Below are positions 17,746 to 27,700 of a DNA stretch of 64,000 bases, piece by piece (the stretch's first letter is position 1; every line of letters starts with the position of its first letter). The DNA is taken from assembly GCA_029265615.1 (NCBI GenBank), contig JAJUIB010000012.1:1-64000 (forward strand), read 5' to 3'. Position numbers and translations under genes: made by a program. Source of the DNA: Spirochaetota bacterium. Lineage in GTDB: Bacteria > Spirochaetota > Spirochaetia > Treponematales > Rectinemataceae. The notes below the pieces were generated by a model. It made no database searches and was not told the DNA's origin. It worked only from the letters and a program-made list of their open reading frames with translations.

Positions 17746-19388
17746 CCCCGAGCCCCCGTAACTGCTTCGCTATCAAGCACATAGAGCGCCGCCTGCGCGC
17801 CACCAGCGATCAGCGCCCGCCAAAACCGCCCCGCGAGCACGGTGGTTCCGGGCACAGGGTCACGGGCATAGGTGGCGCCCGCCAGGGCGAGCGCGAGAGC
17901 CGCTGACTCAAGGAGGGTTCGCCCGGACCAATCGGGTGCAATGAGAAGGGCCGCAGCTTCGAGCGCCGGGGAAAGCTGCCTGACGGCGATGCGCGGGGTG
18001 CGGGCTTGTGCAGCGGGTGCGGCGGGGGGCGAAACCACATCGTACTCGGGCATGGCGGCGACTTCACGGAACAGGGCGACAGAGGCGGGTTCCACGGGGG
18101 AAAACGCCTGCGGAGGCCAGCTACCCCCCTCGGGGTTCATGAGCCGTCCTTCGCCGCGAAGAAAAGCCTCCGTGCGTCCCTCGTTGGGGGCAAGGCGGAC
18201 GAGCAGACCGCGGATCGCGTCAGAGGCGGCGCGGACCGCCGCGTCATGCGTCGGGGCCTGGCTTATAACATTGCCGCATTTTTCGACATTGTTCGAGGGA
18301 AAAACGACTGCGTCGCCTGGGGCGACACGAACAAAGACGTCCTTCACATAGGGCGTCTGCCGCGCCGCGCGAAGGCCGTGGATCGCGGCAACACGGCCGG
18401 GAATCGAAATGAATGCGCGCTCTGCTGAATGCCAGCCGCGATCGGCGGAGCTGGGGCTCATGGGAAGCCCCAGAGCAAGCTCAAGGGCGGACCGGGTCAC
18501 CTCGATACCCGATGCGTAAGGATAGGTCCACCCCGACATATAGCCGCCCGAAAGCCGCGCGGCAATCTCGCCGACATAGGCCCCACCTCGGCCTGGACAA
18601 TACTTTATGTCGCCCTTCGCCGCACCGTGCGAAAGTCCGAGCGCGCGCACGCCGGCGCAAAAGACGCGGAGCACCTCGTCCTGGACCGCCTGGGGCTGAA
18701 CACTGGGCATCGTGTGACCAAGTTCGACAAAATAGGGCGCAAAGGTGACATGCCGATCGGCGATACCGCGTATGTGAATGGCCCCGTCTTCGACAAGCGC
18801 GTCTATCGAGAACTCGGGCCCCTCGAGGTATTCCTCGACGATGGCGCGACCCGTTCTGCTGTGGGGCAGAGCGTCCATAAGCGCCTCGGCGAGTTCGGAG
18901 TCGGAGCCGACAAGGCGACAGCCGCGCGCCCCCATGTTGTCCGCGGGCTTCACGACGAGCGGATAGGCGAGCCCCGCGTGAGCGAGGGCCTTTTCGACCT
19001 GGTCCGTCTGCGAAAGTTCCACAAAACGGGGCGACGGGACGGATGCCGAAAGAAGGGCGGCGCGCATCCGCGGCTTGTCGGAAGCCGCGAGCGCCGCCTC
19101 GGGACTGTGGCCGGCTAGGCCGAGCTCGTGGGCAAGATAGGCGACATTGGCGGAAAAATCCGTACCGGCCGTGAACACGGCATCGAGCCCCCCATCGGCC
19201 GAAAGCGCGCGGGCCGCGGCGAGAAGGCCTTCACGGTCCTTGAGATCGACGTGAATGAAACGGTCGACGAGTGCGACGCCCGGGGCCTCGGGGTTGGCGT
19301 CGGCCGCAACGACACGCCACCCGAGCGATCGGGCTATCTCGATGGCGGGGATCTGCATCACCCCTGCGCCGAGGATGAATACGGTCAT
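17742..19388 (-). CDS. ATP-grasp family ligase of the surface-polysaccharide/glycosylation operon
   Basis: 548 residues. The N-terminus is a Rossmann-like pre-ATP-grasp (MTVFILGAGVMQIPAIEIAR), then an ATP-grasp core (about 110-310) with YPLVVKPADNMGARG as the ATP-binding lysine/loop region, VEEYLEGPEFSIDALV, and GEIAARLSGG near the metal-binding part. Members join a carboxylate to an amine or thiol using ATP. The C-terminal 150 residues are not recognised. The substrate is unknown; its place behind SpsF- and PseG-like genes suggests a step in glycan or sugar-acid modification, for example aminoacylation of a sugar acid (inference). GAGGTG precedes ATG 19388; an in-frame ATG at 19421 lacks Shine-Dalgarno spacing. 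It is followed by the amidase with a four-base overlap. Confidence 0.8.
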   Translation of the reverse strand: MTVFILGAGVMQIPAIEIARSLGWRVVAADANPEAPGVALVDRFIHVDLKDREGLLAAARALSADGGLDAVFTAGTDFSANVAYLAHELGLAGHSPEAALAASDKPRMRAALLSASVPSPRFVELSQTDQVEKALAHAGLAYPLVVKPADNMGARGCRLVGSDSELAEALMDALPHSRTGRAIVEEYLEGPEFSIDALVEDGAIHIRGIADRHVTFAPYFVELGHTMPSVQPQAVQDEVLRVFCAGVRALGLSHGAAKGDIKYCPGRGGAYVGEIAARLSGGYMSGWTYPYASGIEVTRSALELALGLPMSPSSADRGWHSAERAFISIPGRVAAIHGLRAARQTPYVKDVFVRVAPGDAVVFPSNNVEKCGNVISQAPTHDAAVRAASDAIRGLLVRLAPNEGRTEAFLRGEGRLMNPEGGSWPPQAFSPVEPASVALFREVAAMPEYDVVSPPAAPAAQARTPRIAVRQLSPALEAAALLIAPDWSGRTLLESAALALALAGATYARDPVPGTTVLAGRFWRALIAGGAQAALYVLDSEAVTGARG

Positions 19389-19448
19389 GGCACCTCGCTT
19401 GACGGTCTTCTTACGCGCCATCCTCCGCCGATACGTACGGCGCCTTAT

Positions 19449-21314
19449 TTAAGATTTCGGCGCAACCCGGGCAGGTTGGACCGCCGAAGCTCCGGCCGAA
19501 GCGGCGCCGAGCGCTTCGCGCACGGCGTAAACTTCAAACGTGTCGCCGAGACCGCACAGGCGAGAGAGGGGGCCGAACACCGCCTGCGCGAAGCGACCTT
19601 TCGACCCGCCCGGCAGCCGCGCGGCGAGCGGAAAACGCTCGGGATGGTGACCCGTCACCTTGAGCTTTTCTACCCGAAAGCCATAGGCCTTGAGAATCCC
19701 CCCCACGCGCGAAGGCTCCCAGATGGTGAAATGGTCTTCGGGGCTGCGCTCGAAAAAACCCGCGCGGTCGAACCTTGCGGAAACCCCCTCTCCCGAGGGA
19801 GTCGCCAAAGCGAGCACCCCGCCCGGACGCAGAAGGGCCGCTGCATTCGCAAGCGCCCGATCGAGGTCCGCAAAATGCTCGATCACGTACCACATGCAAA
19901 GGACGTCAAACGGAGCGCCGAAGCCCGCCGCGGCCTGGGCGTCGAGGAAGTCGCCCCGCACCGCGGGGATGCCGAGCTCTTTGCGCACATAGCGGACTGC
20001 ATCTTCGGCGACATCGAGACCGTAGGGCTCGTGGCCGCGTTCGCGCGCCGCATGGAGAAAGGGGCCATAGGCGCAGCCGACATCGAGGATCACAAGGCCG
20101 GAACTCCGCCCCAGACTCCGCCGGGCAATCGCGTCGATCTCGTTAAGCCGCGAGGATGCGAACGCGCTCAAAGCAGGCCAGTCCTCGAGATAGCTCCGAC
20201 CGTATTGACGCCGGTATTCCTCAAAAAAGTACGTTTCCGTGTAGGGATTGTCGCGGTCGGACACAAAGCGCTCAAGATAGAGCATCCCGCAGGAGGCGCA
20301 GCGAAAGTAGCTTTTTCGGGCATCGCGGTAAACGACGCGGCGGTCGCCCCTGCCACAGCAGGGACAGCGGGGAACGGATGCGCGCGCAAGCGACGCAAGG
20401 AGCGACGCAAGCGACCTACGCTCTTTGGGCGCGATCGCCGCAGTCTTTTTGAGTGTCTCAGGAGGATTGTCGAGATAGCGCTTGAGCAGAGCGAGCTTCG
20501 GTCGAAGGACGCCGATCTCCGGAAATCCAGCACGCCGTGAAAGGGTGCGATGATAGGGACTCGGATTGAACAGAATGACCCCCGCGCCCGCGAAGGCGGC
20601 CTCGAAGGCGGTGAGACCGAACTGCGTAAACACGAGGTCATACTGGGCTAGATGTTCTTTAAGATCCTGCACGGGGCCGAGCCGCGTCACCCCCTCGAGA
20701 TCTGAGGGCATGCTGTCCCGCGAAAGGGCGCCCGAAACGATCGTCAGCGCTTCGGATCTGAAGAATCCATGGACGACGAGCGCGCGTGCGAGCCTGAACG
20801 CGAGCCCCGCCGGGTCCTCGCCCCCGAAGGAGATGAGGACCCGGCGAAAGGCTAAAGGCGGCGTGCGGCGGTGGGCCGGAAGATCGAGAAAGCCGAGCGA
20901 GGCGAGATTTGGCGCGTCCCAGCCCGATCGCGTGCGGCGCAAGGGCCGTGCGCGGGGGAGCACATCGACGAGATACGATGCGGCCTTCCGGGCTTCGCCG
21001 CCTTCGTCGATTGCACAGACGGGGCCGAGACGCGCCCAAAAGGCAAGCTCCTCGCGCGAGGTCGCGCGGCGGTCGAGTACGACGAGATCCCATGCGTGGT
21101 CGGCGCGGAGCGCGGAGACGAGCGGTACGCCGGCAAACTCGCGCGCATAGGCGAGCGCAAGTTCTGCGGCGCTCCACGCGTCGCTCGTCTTCGCCTCGGG
21201 CGCGTACACCGACGCGCCCTCACCAAGCTCCCGGGCGAGCGCGAGGCAGCGCACAAGATGTCCCGAGCCGTTCCCCTTTGCGGCCGAGGGGACGAGGAGT
21301 ATGCGGGGACTCAT
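19449..21314 (-). CDS. PseG-like GT-B protein fused to zinc-ribbon SAM methyltransferase
   Basis: 621 residues in two parts. Residues 1 to about 310 resemble PseG/SpsG nucleotide-sugar hydrolases (GSGHLVRCLALARELG, LVVLDRRA, VLISFGGEDPAG, YDLVFTQFGLTAFEAAFAGA). From about 315 there is a four-Cys zinc ribbon (CPCCGRG ... FRCASCGMLY), then a class I SAM methyltransferase (about 380-600) with motif I VILDVGCAYGPFL and MWYVIEHFADL. It may remove the nucleotide from a sugar and methylate the product or a related sugar. The N-terminal His/Asp catalytic residues of PseG were not verified. The ATG overlaps the SpsF-like stop by four bases, so it is co-translated with the cytidylyltransferase. A fusion of these two activities is unusual. 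Confidence 0.8.
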   Translation of the reverse strand: MSPRILLVPSAAKGNGSGHLVRCLALARELGEGASVYAPEAKTSDAWSAAELALAYAREFAGVPLVSALRADHAWDLVVLDRRATSREELAFWARLGPVCAIDEGGEARKAASYLVDVLPRARPLRRTRSGWDAPNLASLGFLDLPAHRRTPPLAFRRVLISFGGEDPAGLAFRLARALVVHGFFRSEALTIVSGALSRDSMPSDLEGVTRLGPVQDLKEHLAQYDLVFTQFGLTAFEAAFAGAGVILFNPSPYHRTLSRRAGFPEIGVLRPKLALLKRYLDNPPETLKKTAAIAPKERRSLASLLASLARASVPRCPCCGRGDRRVVYRDARKSYFRCASCGMLYLERFVSDRDNPYTETYFFEEYRRQYGRSYLEDWPALSAFASSRLNEIDAIARRSLGRSSGLVILDVGCAYGPFLHAARERGHEPYGLDVAEDAVRYVRKELGIPAVRGDFLDAQAAAGFGAPFDVLCMWYVIEHFADLDRALANAAALLRPGGVLALATPSGEGVSARFDRAGFFERSPEDHFTIWEPSRVGGILKAYGFRVEKLKVTGHHPERFPLAARLPGGSKGRFAQAVFGPLSRLCGLGDTFEVYAVREALGAASAGASAVQPARVAPKS

Positions 21315-22060
21315 CGCGTGCCTCCGCGCGCGTCCCCGCGCGCGTCCCCGCGCGAGCCCCCGCGGCCGTTTTCCGTCCCTTGGGCCCGCAGGTGCGCCAT
21401 AAGCCGGTCGCTCGGAATGGGGAGACCATCATAGAGCGCGTCGTAGATCGCGCACACCGCCTCATAATCTGCACGCGTATCCACGGTAACCCGCGCCGAA
21501 GGCAGGCGAAAGGCGAAAGGGGCCTCGGGCCGATCGATGACGAAGAGTTCAGGGTGGCCGTAGAGGTAGGGGCAGACATGTTCGCGCTCGGCGGGAAGAC
21601 TCGCTTCGCGTTCCGCGCGAAGGAGCGCCCGGGCCGAGACGAGCTCGACCCCCATGCCAAGCGGAAGCCCCGCATACGCGCGATAGTCCGCGCGAACGAG
21701 GCCCGCCGAGGACGAACAGAGCTCGTTTGCTAGCTCGAACCCAACAAGGGGGTTGTCGCCCGTCGCGCGGATGACCTCATCAAGGTCGAAGCGCCGCACC
21801 GCGAGACAGAAGCGGGCAAGGACGTCCTCGGCGGGACCGACGAGAAGGTCGAAGCCATGCGCCGCGGCGATCGGCGCAAGCTCGCCTGCGCTCGCCTCGT
21901 CCGTCGCAAGCACATGGACACAGGCGGTCACGAGAGCAAGCCGCGCGAGCACCTGATCGGCGAGCGTCGCGCCGCCGAGCGGCAAAAGGGCCTTGCGCGG
22001 CAGCCGCGTTGAGCCGAGCCGCATCTGGACAACGAGACCCGTCCGTGAGGAATTGCTCAT
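21311..22060 (-). CDS. SpsF-like cytidylyltransferase
   Basis: 249 residues. MSNSSRTGLVVQMRLGSTRLPRKAL is the nucleotide-binding N-terminus of SpsF/KdsB/NeuA-type cytidylyltransferases (R.GS.RLP.K), followed by RATGDNPLVGFELANEL and VTVDTRADYEAV. These enzymes activate acidic sugars with CMP. The last 18 residues are a low-complexity Gly/Arg/Asp/Ala tail encoded by 12-bp DNA repeats and are probably not part of the fold. The gene overlaps both neighbours by four bases. The sugar is not identifiable; a nonulosonic acid is plausible because of the PseG-like neighbour, but PseB, C, H and I equivalents are not in the window. Confidence 0.82.
   Translation of the reverse strand: MSNSSRTGLVVQMRLGSTRLPRKALLPLGGATLADQVLARLALVTACVHVLATDEASAGELAPIAAAHGFDLLVGPAEDVLARFCLAVRRFDLDEVIRATGDNPLVGFELANELCSSSAGLVRADYRAYAGLPLGMGVELVSARALLRAEREASLPAEREHVCPYLYGHPELFVIDRPEAPFAFRLPSARVTVDTRADYEAVCAIYDALYDGLPIPSDRLMAHLRAQGTENGRGGSRGDARGDARGGTR
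21326..21360. repeat. 12-bp tandem repeat in the 3' end of the SpsF-like gene
   Basis: GCGCGCGTCCCC is repeated exactly at 21326-21337 and 21338-21349, followed by a degenerate third unit. It encodes the repeating Arg-Gly-Asp-Ala tail of the cytidylyltransferase, an obvious slippage-prone site. Confidence 0.8.
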
Positions 22061-23022
22061 CGTGATTCATCCTCCCAGAGATCGACAAGGCTCGACGCAT
22101 CGAGACGGAAGCGGTAGCGGTTATCCCGCACCCATTCCGCGGCCTCACGGAATTCGGCGCGCGCGGCAAAAAGCGAGCCGCCAGAGCGCCGCCAGTACGA
22201 CCACAGACGCCCAGGCGGCGTCAAGGCGTGATCACCCCGGAACATGGGGGCAAGATTCTTGAGCCAGAAGCGCTTGTAGCCGTCGTCGGGCGTCGTATCG
22301 GTGGCGGGCGCGGCCTCAAGGTATTCAAGACGGAGCGCCTGGGAGAGGCGTATCTCCTCGCCCCAAAGCCAGGCCCGAAACCCAAAGTCGAGAAGCTGCC
22401 AGTGGGGGTTCTCGATCGAAGGGTCAAAGCCACCAGAGAGCAGAAACTTTTTGCGCGCATAAATGCCCGCATAGTCGAAAGGGAAGAGGCTGCGCGCAGC
22501 ATCGCGGCCCGGCATGAGCGGAAGAATGCGCAGACTCTGCCGTTCGAGTGCGGGCGCAAGGGCGGTCGGCACGAGATCGCCCGAGCGTGAAGCCAGAAAG
22601 GGCGCAAGGCAGAGAAGATCGAGCGCCGCGACGCGGTCGAAAAATCGGCTTGAAAGTCCGGCGCTCGAAAACCGCATGTCGCTCCACATGGCGAGCGCGT
22701 ATGGACGCTTCACCTCGCGCATGCCGAGGTTGAGACGCTCGCCGGGGTTCGCGGGCGCACCGAGAAGGACGAAGCGTACACGCGGATGCCGCAGCGCGAG
22801 CGCCTCCACGTCGACCGCCTCGGCCCCGTCCTCGACGGACACCACATCGTCGAAGCCAAGCCGCTCGAGTTCGCGAAAAAGATCGGTGCGATACAGACGG
22901 CTACCGCGCGCAAGGAGGATGACGGAGACCGCCCTCCCCTCACCTGAGCCTTCCGCCGATCCGCCGCCGACAACCGTGTAGGGCGGCGGCTCGCGCCTAT
23001 GCGTTGTACGTGTAATACTCAT
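22057..23022 (-). CDS. Glycosyltransferase-like protein (GT-A/GT2 type)
   Basis: 321 residues. The domain begins at VSVILLARG (about residue 32), with FREIE-like FRELERLGFDDVVSVE, RVRFVLLGAPANPGERLN, YALAMWSDMRF (possible DXD-like acidic site) and a later FDYAGIYARKKFLLSGGFDP, the pattern of GT2 acceptor-side GGFD motifs. The substrate is unknown. The start is uncertain: ATG 23022 lies 26 bases inside the spiro-SPASM gene and has no clear Shine-Dalgarno, while the reading frame is open further upstream. It overlaps the SpsF-like ATG by four bases. No membrane segment is seen, so it probably acts at the cytoplasmic face. Confidence 0.68.
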   Translation of the reverse strand: MSITRTTHRREPPPYTVVGGGSAEGSGEGRAVSVILLARGSRLYRTDLFRELERLGFDDVVSVEDGAEAVDVEALALRHPRVRFVLLGAPANPGERLNLGMREVKRPYALAMWSDMRFSSAGLSSRFFDRVAALDLLCLAPFLASRSGDLVPTALAPALERQSLRILPLMPGRDAARSLFPFDYAGIYARKKFLLSGGFDPSIENPHWQLLDFGFRAWLWGEEIRLSQALRLEYLEAAPATDTTPDDGYKRFWLKNLAPMFRGDHALTPPGRLWSYWRRSGGSLFAARAEFREAAEWVRDNRYRFRLDASSLVDLWEDESR

Positions 23023-24586
23023 CGCAACGGAGGCATGGTTCGGGGTAGTTTCCCGCGATATGCCGGGCAAGCGGGGCTTCGCCGGCCCTCCAGACTGCCT
23101 CGAGACTCCGCGCAAGCTCGACAGGCCCTTCGCCTGAGTCAAACAGCCGCCCGAGAACCTGCTCGCCTTGGAGGCATTCGCGGCAGAGCGGGACCGTTCC
23201 GTCGAGCAAGATCGAAAGATCGCGGAGGAGGTGCCAACAGGGCCGCCTCACGAGGGGGGAAAGGTCGGTCACCTTGCGCTGCGGCAGGAATCCCGCGAAG
23301 GTCGAGTACTTTTGCACGATGACATTGTCCGTTTTTTTCTTCCAGCCGCGCCAGAATTCCTCAAGCGCATCCTCGTTGTCAATGGCGCGGAGCGTCTGCA
23401 CATAGGCGCTCTTCGGGAAAAGGGAAAGGAGCAGCTCGGCAGTGGCGACCGCCTCCTCGTAGCCCTTTCCCCTGAGGCGCGCATAGAGTTCCGGCTCGGG
23501 AGCGTCGAGCGCGACCACCCAGGAAAGTCGTGAAGCTCGTGCATCCGTGGCCGCCTCGCCGCCGGAACCCCAGCGTGCGGCAAGGCTTTCGAGGCTATCC
23601 CGGCGCCAACCCAGGCCCGAGGTCTCGATGATGAGAGAGAGCCCGGGATGGACAAGAACGTCCTCAACGAGCCCCTCGAAGTCCGGGTGGAGGGCCGGCT
23701 CGCCCCAAAGAGAGAGCGACACAACAGCCTCGCCCGCGAATGAGGTAAGCGCCTCCATGAGGGCAGCAAAACGCGCGCGCGGCATATAGTCGCGGCGGGC
23801 GAGAATGTCGCCCCCGAAGCGCGGATAGGGGCAGAGCGCGCAGGCCTGGGGGCAGCCACCCGCAACCTGCACCTGGACATAGGCAGGTAGCGTCCGCAAA
23901 AGCTCAAGATGGTCGGGAATGACCGAAAGCGCGCTTTCAGCGTCCCGGACACCCGCGGCACCGAAACGGTCGACCAGAAGCAGGTTCCGGCGCGTGTCGC
24001 AGGCGAGCGACACGCGCAGATCGCGGAGATCGCGGGGCGAGATTTCGGTCTCGATGTCGAACGAATTGATGTCCTTCTGAATGAGAGCGAACAGCCACCC
24101 CCGCTCGACCTTAAGCGGGTTGCGTTCCGCAAGAAGCCTGAGGGCAGGGAGCACACGCGGATGGAGCATCTCGGCGGCAAGGCCGAGGGGGTAGCCGTCG
24201 GCAAAGGAGTAGTCAGCACGGTACCGCCTGTAATTTTCGAGCATCCGCCGCGCAAGCGCGGGGTCAAGCAGGGGTTCATCGGCGCGGATAAGCACGATGG
24301 CGTCAATAGGCGCTTCTTCCTCTTCCTTGCCAAGGTCTGCAGTGAAAGCCTCCATCGCTTCGAGGATCGCACCAACAGTCCATGGCTCGCGGCGTTCGCG
24401 GCGGAATCCGGATGGCTGGGGCGGCAGGGTCGGCCCCGTGCACGCTTCCAGAACCAGGGCTCCAGCAAAGCCGGGAAGGCTCGCGGCGAAAGCCAAAGCG
24501 CGCTCACAGGCAGAAGCTCCGCCCCAGAGGGGCGTAAAGGCGTACTCGCCGATCGAGGCGGCGTCAATCAGGGCGGCAACTCTCAT
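22997..24586 (-). CDS. Spiro-SPASM protein: nucleotidyltransferase-like domain fused to radical SAM/SPASM
   Basis: 529 residues. Residues 1 to about 240 look like a nucleotide-sugar pyrophosphorylase or cytidylyltransferase ([54 protein letters not shown]). From about 255 comes a radical SAM domain with CxxxCxxC in [18 protein letters not shown], followed by [11 protein letters not shown], and a C-terminal SPASM-type Cys set ([23 protein letters not shown]). This arrangement matches the spirochaete-restricted spiro-SPASM family (TIGR04321, from memory), whose substrate is unknown. It is the first gene of the minus-strand operon and is divergent from nrdJ. The start at 24586 (MRVAALID) is preferred over an extension to 24673. 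Confidence 0.88.
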   Translation of the reverse strand: MRVAALIDAASIGEYAFTPLWGGASACERALAFAASLPGFAGALVLEACTGPTLPPQPSGFRRERREPWTVGAILEAMEAFTADLGKEEEEAPIDAIVLIRADEPLLDPALARRMLENYRRYRADYSFADGYPLGLAAEMLHPRVLPALRLLAERNPLKVERGWLFALIQKDINSFDIETEISPRDLRDLRVSLACDTRRNLLLVDRFGAAGVRDAESALSVIPDHLELLRTLPAYVQVQVAGGCPQACALCPYPRFGGDILARRDYMPRARFAALMEALTSFAGEAVVSLSLWGEPALHPDFEGLVEDVLVHPGLSLIIETSGLGWRRDSLESLAARWGSGGEAATDARASRLSWVVALDAPEPELYARLRGKGYEEAVATAELLLSLFPKSAYVQTLRAIDNEDALEEFWRGWKKKTDNVIVQKYSTFAGFLPQRKVTDLSPLVRRPCWHLLRDLSILLDGTVPLCRECLQGEQVLGRLFDSGEGPVELARSLEAVWRAGEAPLARHIAGNYPEPCLRCDEYYTYNA

Positions 24587-24667
24587 CTCGTTCACGATTA
24601 TCGGCGTAAAACGCGTTCGCGTTACCGGCAAGCGCCCAGGGCTCGCCAGGTTTTTCGCCCACACCCC

Positions 24668-24695
24668 TTGCATATCCCATGTGTTGGGTTATAAC
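24668..24695 (+). promoter_or_regulatory. Likely nrdJ promoter
   Basis: -35 TTGCAT (24668-24673), 16-base spacer, -10 TATAAC (24690-24695), in the AT-rich stretch between the spiro-SPASM gene and nrdJ. The NrdR-like box follows directly downstream. Confidence 0.55.
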
Positions 24696-24705
24696 ATTCA
24701 TTTTA

Positions 24706-24721
24706 CCACAATATATGGTAG
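24706..24721 (+). promoter_or_regulatory. Putative NrdR box upstream of nrdJ
   Basis: CCACAATATATGGTAG matches the NrdR consensus acaCwAtATaTwGtgt at 12 of 16 positions, including the whole CAATATAT core. It lies just after the -10, 20 bases before the nrdJ start. NrdR normally uses two boxes about 31 bases apart; a second good copy was not found. Confidence 0.5.
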
Positions 24722-24740
24722 TACGCCAGGGGAGGATTGC

Positions 24741-27700
24741 GTGAAATTCGAACGCCGCTTTACACAAAAGGGCACAGGGCCCTATGCCGGTATCCGCTTC
24801 GAGGAGCGGAAAAGCGAGATCCGCAATCCGGACGGCAGAATCGTCTTTCAGATGGAGGGTATTGCCGTCCCCTCGAGCTGGAGCCAGATCGCGACCGACA
24901 TCATCGCCCAGAAATACTTCCGCAAGGCCGGCGTGCCCGACGACAAGGCGGATGCATGGAAACGCTTTGTTCCTGAGACGCAGACCCGCGTCGAGCGGGC
25001 TGATGGTGCGCCGCCTCCCGCTCCCCATCCTGGCGCCGAACGCGACGCGCGGCAGGTTTTCCACCGGCTGGCCTACACCTGGACTCTCTGGGGCAAAGAA
25101 GCGGGGTACTTCGACAGCGAGGAGGACGAAGCCGCCTTCTACGACGAGATCCTCTATATGCTTGCGCGGCAGATGGCGGCTCCCAACAGCCCCCAGTGGT
25201 TCAATACGGGCCTTCACGCAGTCTACGGCATCGAAGGCCCCGCCCAGGGCCACTACTACGTCGACCCCGCGACGGGCGAGGTGGTGAAAAGCGCTTCTGC
25301 CTACGTGCGTCCCCAGCCCCACGCCTGCTTCATCCTCGACATCGAGGATGACCTCGTCAACGAAGGCGGCATCATGGACTTGGTCACGCGGGAGGCGCGG
25401 CTGTTCAAATACGGCTCGGGCACGGGATCGAATTTCTCGAAAATCCGCGCCGCAAATGAGCCCCTCTCGGGCGGCGGCGTCTCTTCGGGCCTCCTCTCCT
25501 TCCTCAAGATCGCCGATCGCTCCGCGAGCGCAATCAAATCAGGAGGCACGACGCGGCGCGCCGCGAAAATGGTCATCCTCGACGCCGACCACCCCGATAT
25601 CGAAGCCTACGTCGCGTGGAAGGCCGAGGAGGAGTACAAGGTCGCCTGCCTTGCGGCGGGTTCGGCCCTCATCAAAACGCATGCCGCCGCCCTCCTTGCC
25701 GCGGCCAAGTCGGGTGGGCCCAGGGTTGAGGAGCGGTTCTCCTTTGAACACAACCCCGCGCTCCGCAAGGCCGCTCGCGATGCGCTTCGGGCGGGGCTTC
25801 CCGCGGCCTTTCTCCACCAGATACTCTCGCGCTTCCGACAGGGGGACGAATCACTCGAGCTCCCCCGTTACGACACGGCCTGGGAAGGCGAAGCCTACAA
25901 CACCGTTTCCGGCCAGTCCTCGAACAACTCGGTGCGTCTCGACAATCGCTTCATGAAGGCGGTGGAAGAAGACGGCGAGTGGGAGCTCGTAGGCAGGATA
26001 AGCGGCGCACCGATGCGGAAGATCCGCGCCCGGGCGCTGTGGGACAAGATCGCCCAAGCTGCCTGGCAGTGCGCCGATCCCGGGCTTCAGTTCCACGGCA
26101 CGGTGAACGAATGGCACACCTGCCCCAAGGACGGCGCGATCCGCGGCTCAAACCCCTGCTCCGAGTACATGTTCCTTGACGACACAGCCTGCAACCTCGC
26201 CTCACTCAACCTGATGGCCTTCTACGACGAGCGAAGCGGCACTTTTGACGACGAGGCCTACCGCCACGCGATACGCATCTGGACCACCGTCCTCGAAATA
26301 TCGGTCGTGATGGCCCAGTTCCCCTCGAAAGAGATAGCGCGGAAGAGCTACGACTACCGCACCCTCGGCCTCGGCTATGCGAACCTCGGCACCCTCCTCA
26401 TGGTGATGGGGCTTGCCTACGATTCCGAGGAGGGGCGGGCGGTCGCCGCCGCGCTCACCGCCATTCTCTCGGGCGAGGCTTATGCGCAATCCGCGCGGAT
26501 GGCCGCGGCCTTCGGGCCCTTTGCCCGTTATGCGACGAATGCAGAGGACATGCTTCGGGTCATCCGCAATCACCGCCGCGCCGCGTATGCCGCGGATGAA
26601 ACGGAGTACGAAGGCCTTACGGTGAAACCTCGCGCCCTCGATGCCTCGCGCTGCCCCGAAAACCTTGTTTGTGCGGCGCGGAGCGCCTGGGACGAGGCGC
26701 TCGAAATCGGTAGCTCGGCGGGCTTCCGCAATGCCCAAGTGACCGCCATCGCACCCACGGGGACTATCGGCCTCCTCATGGACTGCGATACAACCGGCGT
26801 CGAACCCGACTATGCCCTCGTCAAATTCAAAAAACTCTCAGGCGGCGGATATTTCAAGATCATCAACTCGAGCGTGCCGCGCGCCCTCCGCGCGCTCGGC
26901 TACTCGGCAGAAAAGATCGCGGCGATCGAGCGTTACGCCCTTGGCCATGAGACGCTCAAAAAAGCCGTGAGTGCGATAGGCGTTCCGCTTGCCCTCTCCT
27001 ACGAGGCACTCCGCGCCAAGGGACTTCCTGCCGATGCGCTCGATCGGGCGGAGGCCGCGCTCAAAACGGCCATTTCGCTCGAATCATGCTTTGCGCCCTA
27101 CGTGCTCGGCAAGGACGCATTCGCAGCGCTCGGCGTCCCCGAGGCGACCTACACGCTTCCGGGATTCAGCCTTCTGCGGCACCTTGGCTTCAGCGAGCGC
27201 GAAATCGAAGAGGCAGAGCTCTTTGCTTGCGGCACGATGGGGGTCGAAGGAGCCCCCGATCTCAAGCCCGAGCATGTCGCCGTCTTCGACACCGCCACGC
27301 CCTCGGGAAAGCGCGGGACACGCGCCATCGCCTGGAAGGCGCACATAGCCATGATGGCCGCGGTCCAGCCCTTCGTCTCCGGCGCGATCTCCAAGACGAT
27401 CAACATGCCCAACAGCGCGACCTATGAGGACGTCAAGGGCGCATATATCCTTGCCTGGCGCTCGATGCTCAAAGCGATCGCCCTCTATCGCGACGGGTCA
27501 AAGCTCTCCCAGCCGCTTTCGGCACTCGCGCCCGGCGCCGATGTCATCGCCGATTCCATCGTCGCCCTCGAAACGGGCGGTCTTGAGGAAGAAGCCGAGT
27601 ACACAGCCGCCGAGACGCCCCTACTGCCACGGTACGGGGCGATCGCGCCGGAACTCCCTGGCATGCCTCTAGCGCCGCGCGGCGTGCGACGCCAGCTTCC

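Noticed and set aside
24587-24740. Cobalamin riboswitch upstream of B12-dependent nrdJ
   Set aside because: Only 154 bases, with no B12-box-like sequence or large conserved fold visible; instead a promoter and an NrdR-like box.
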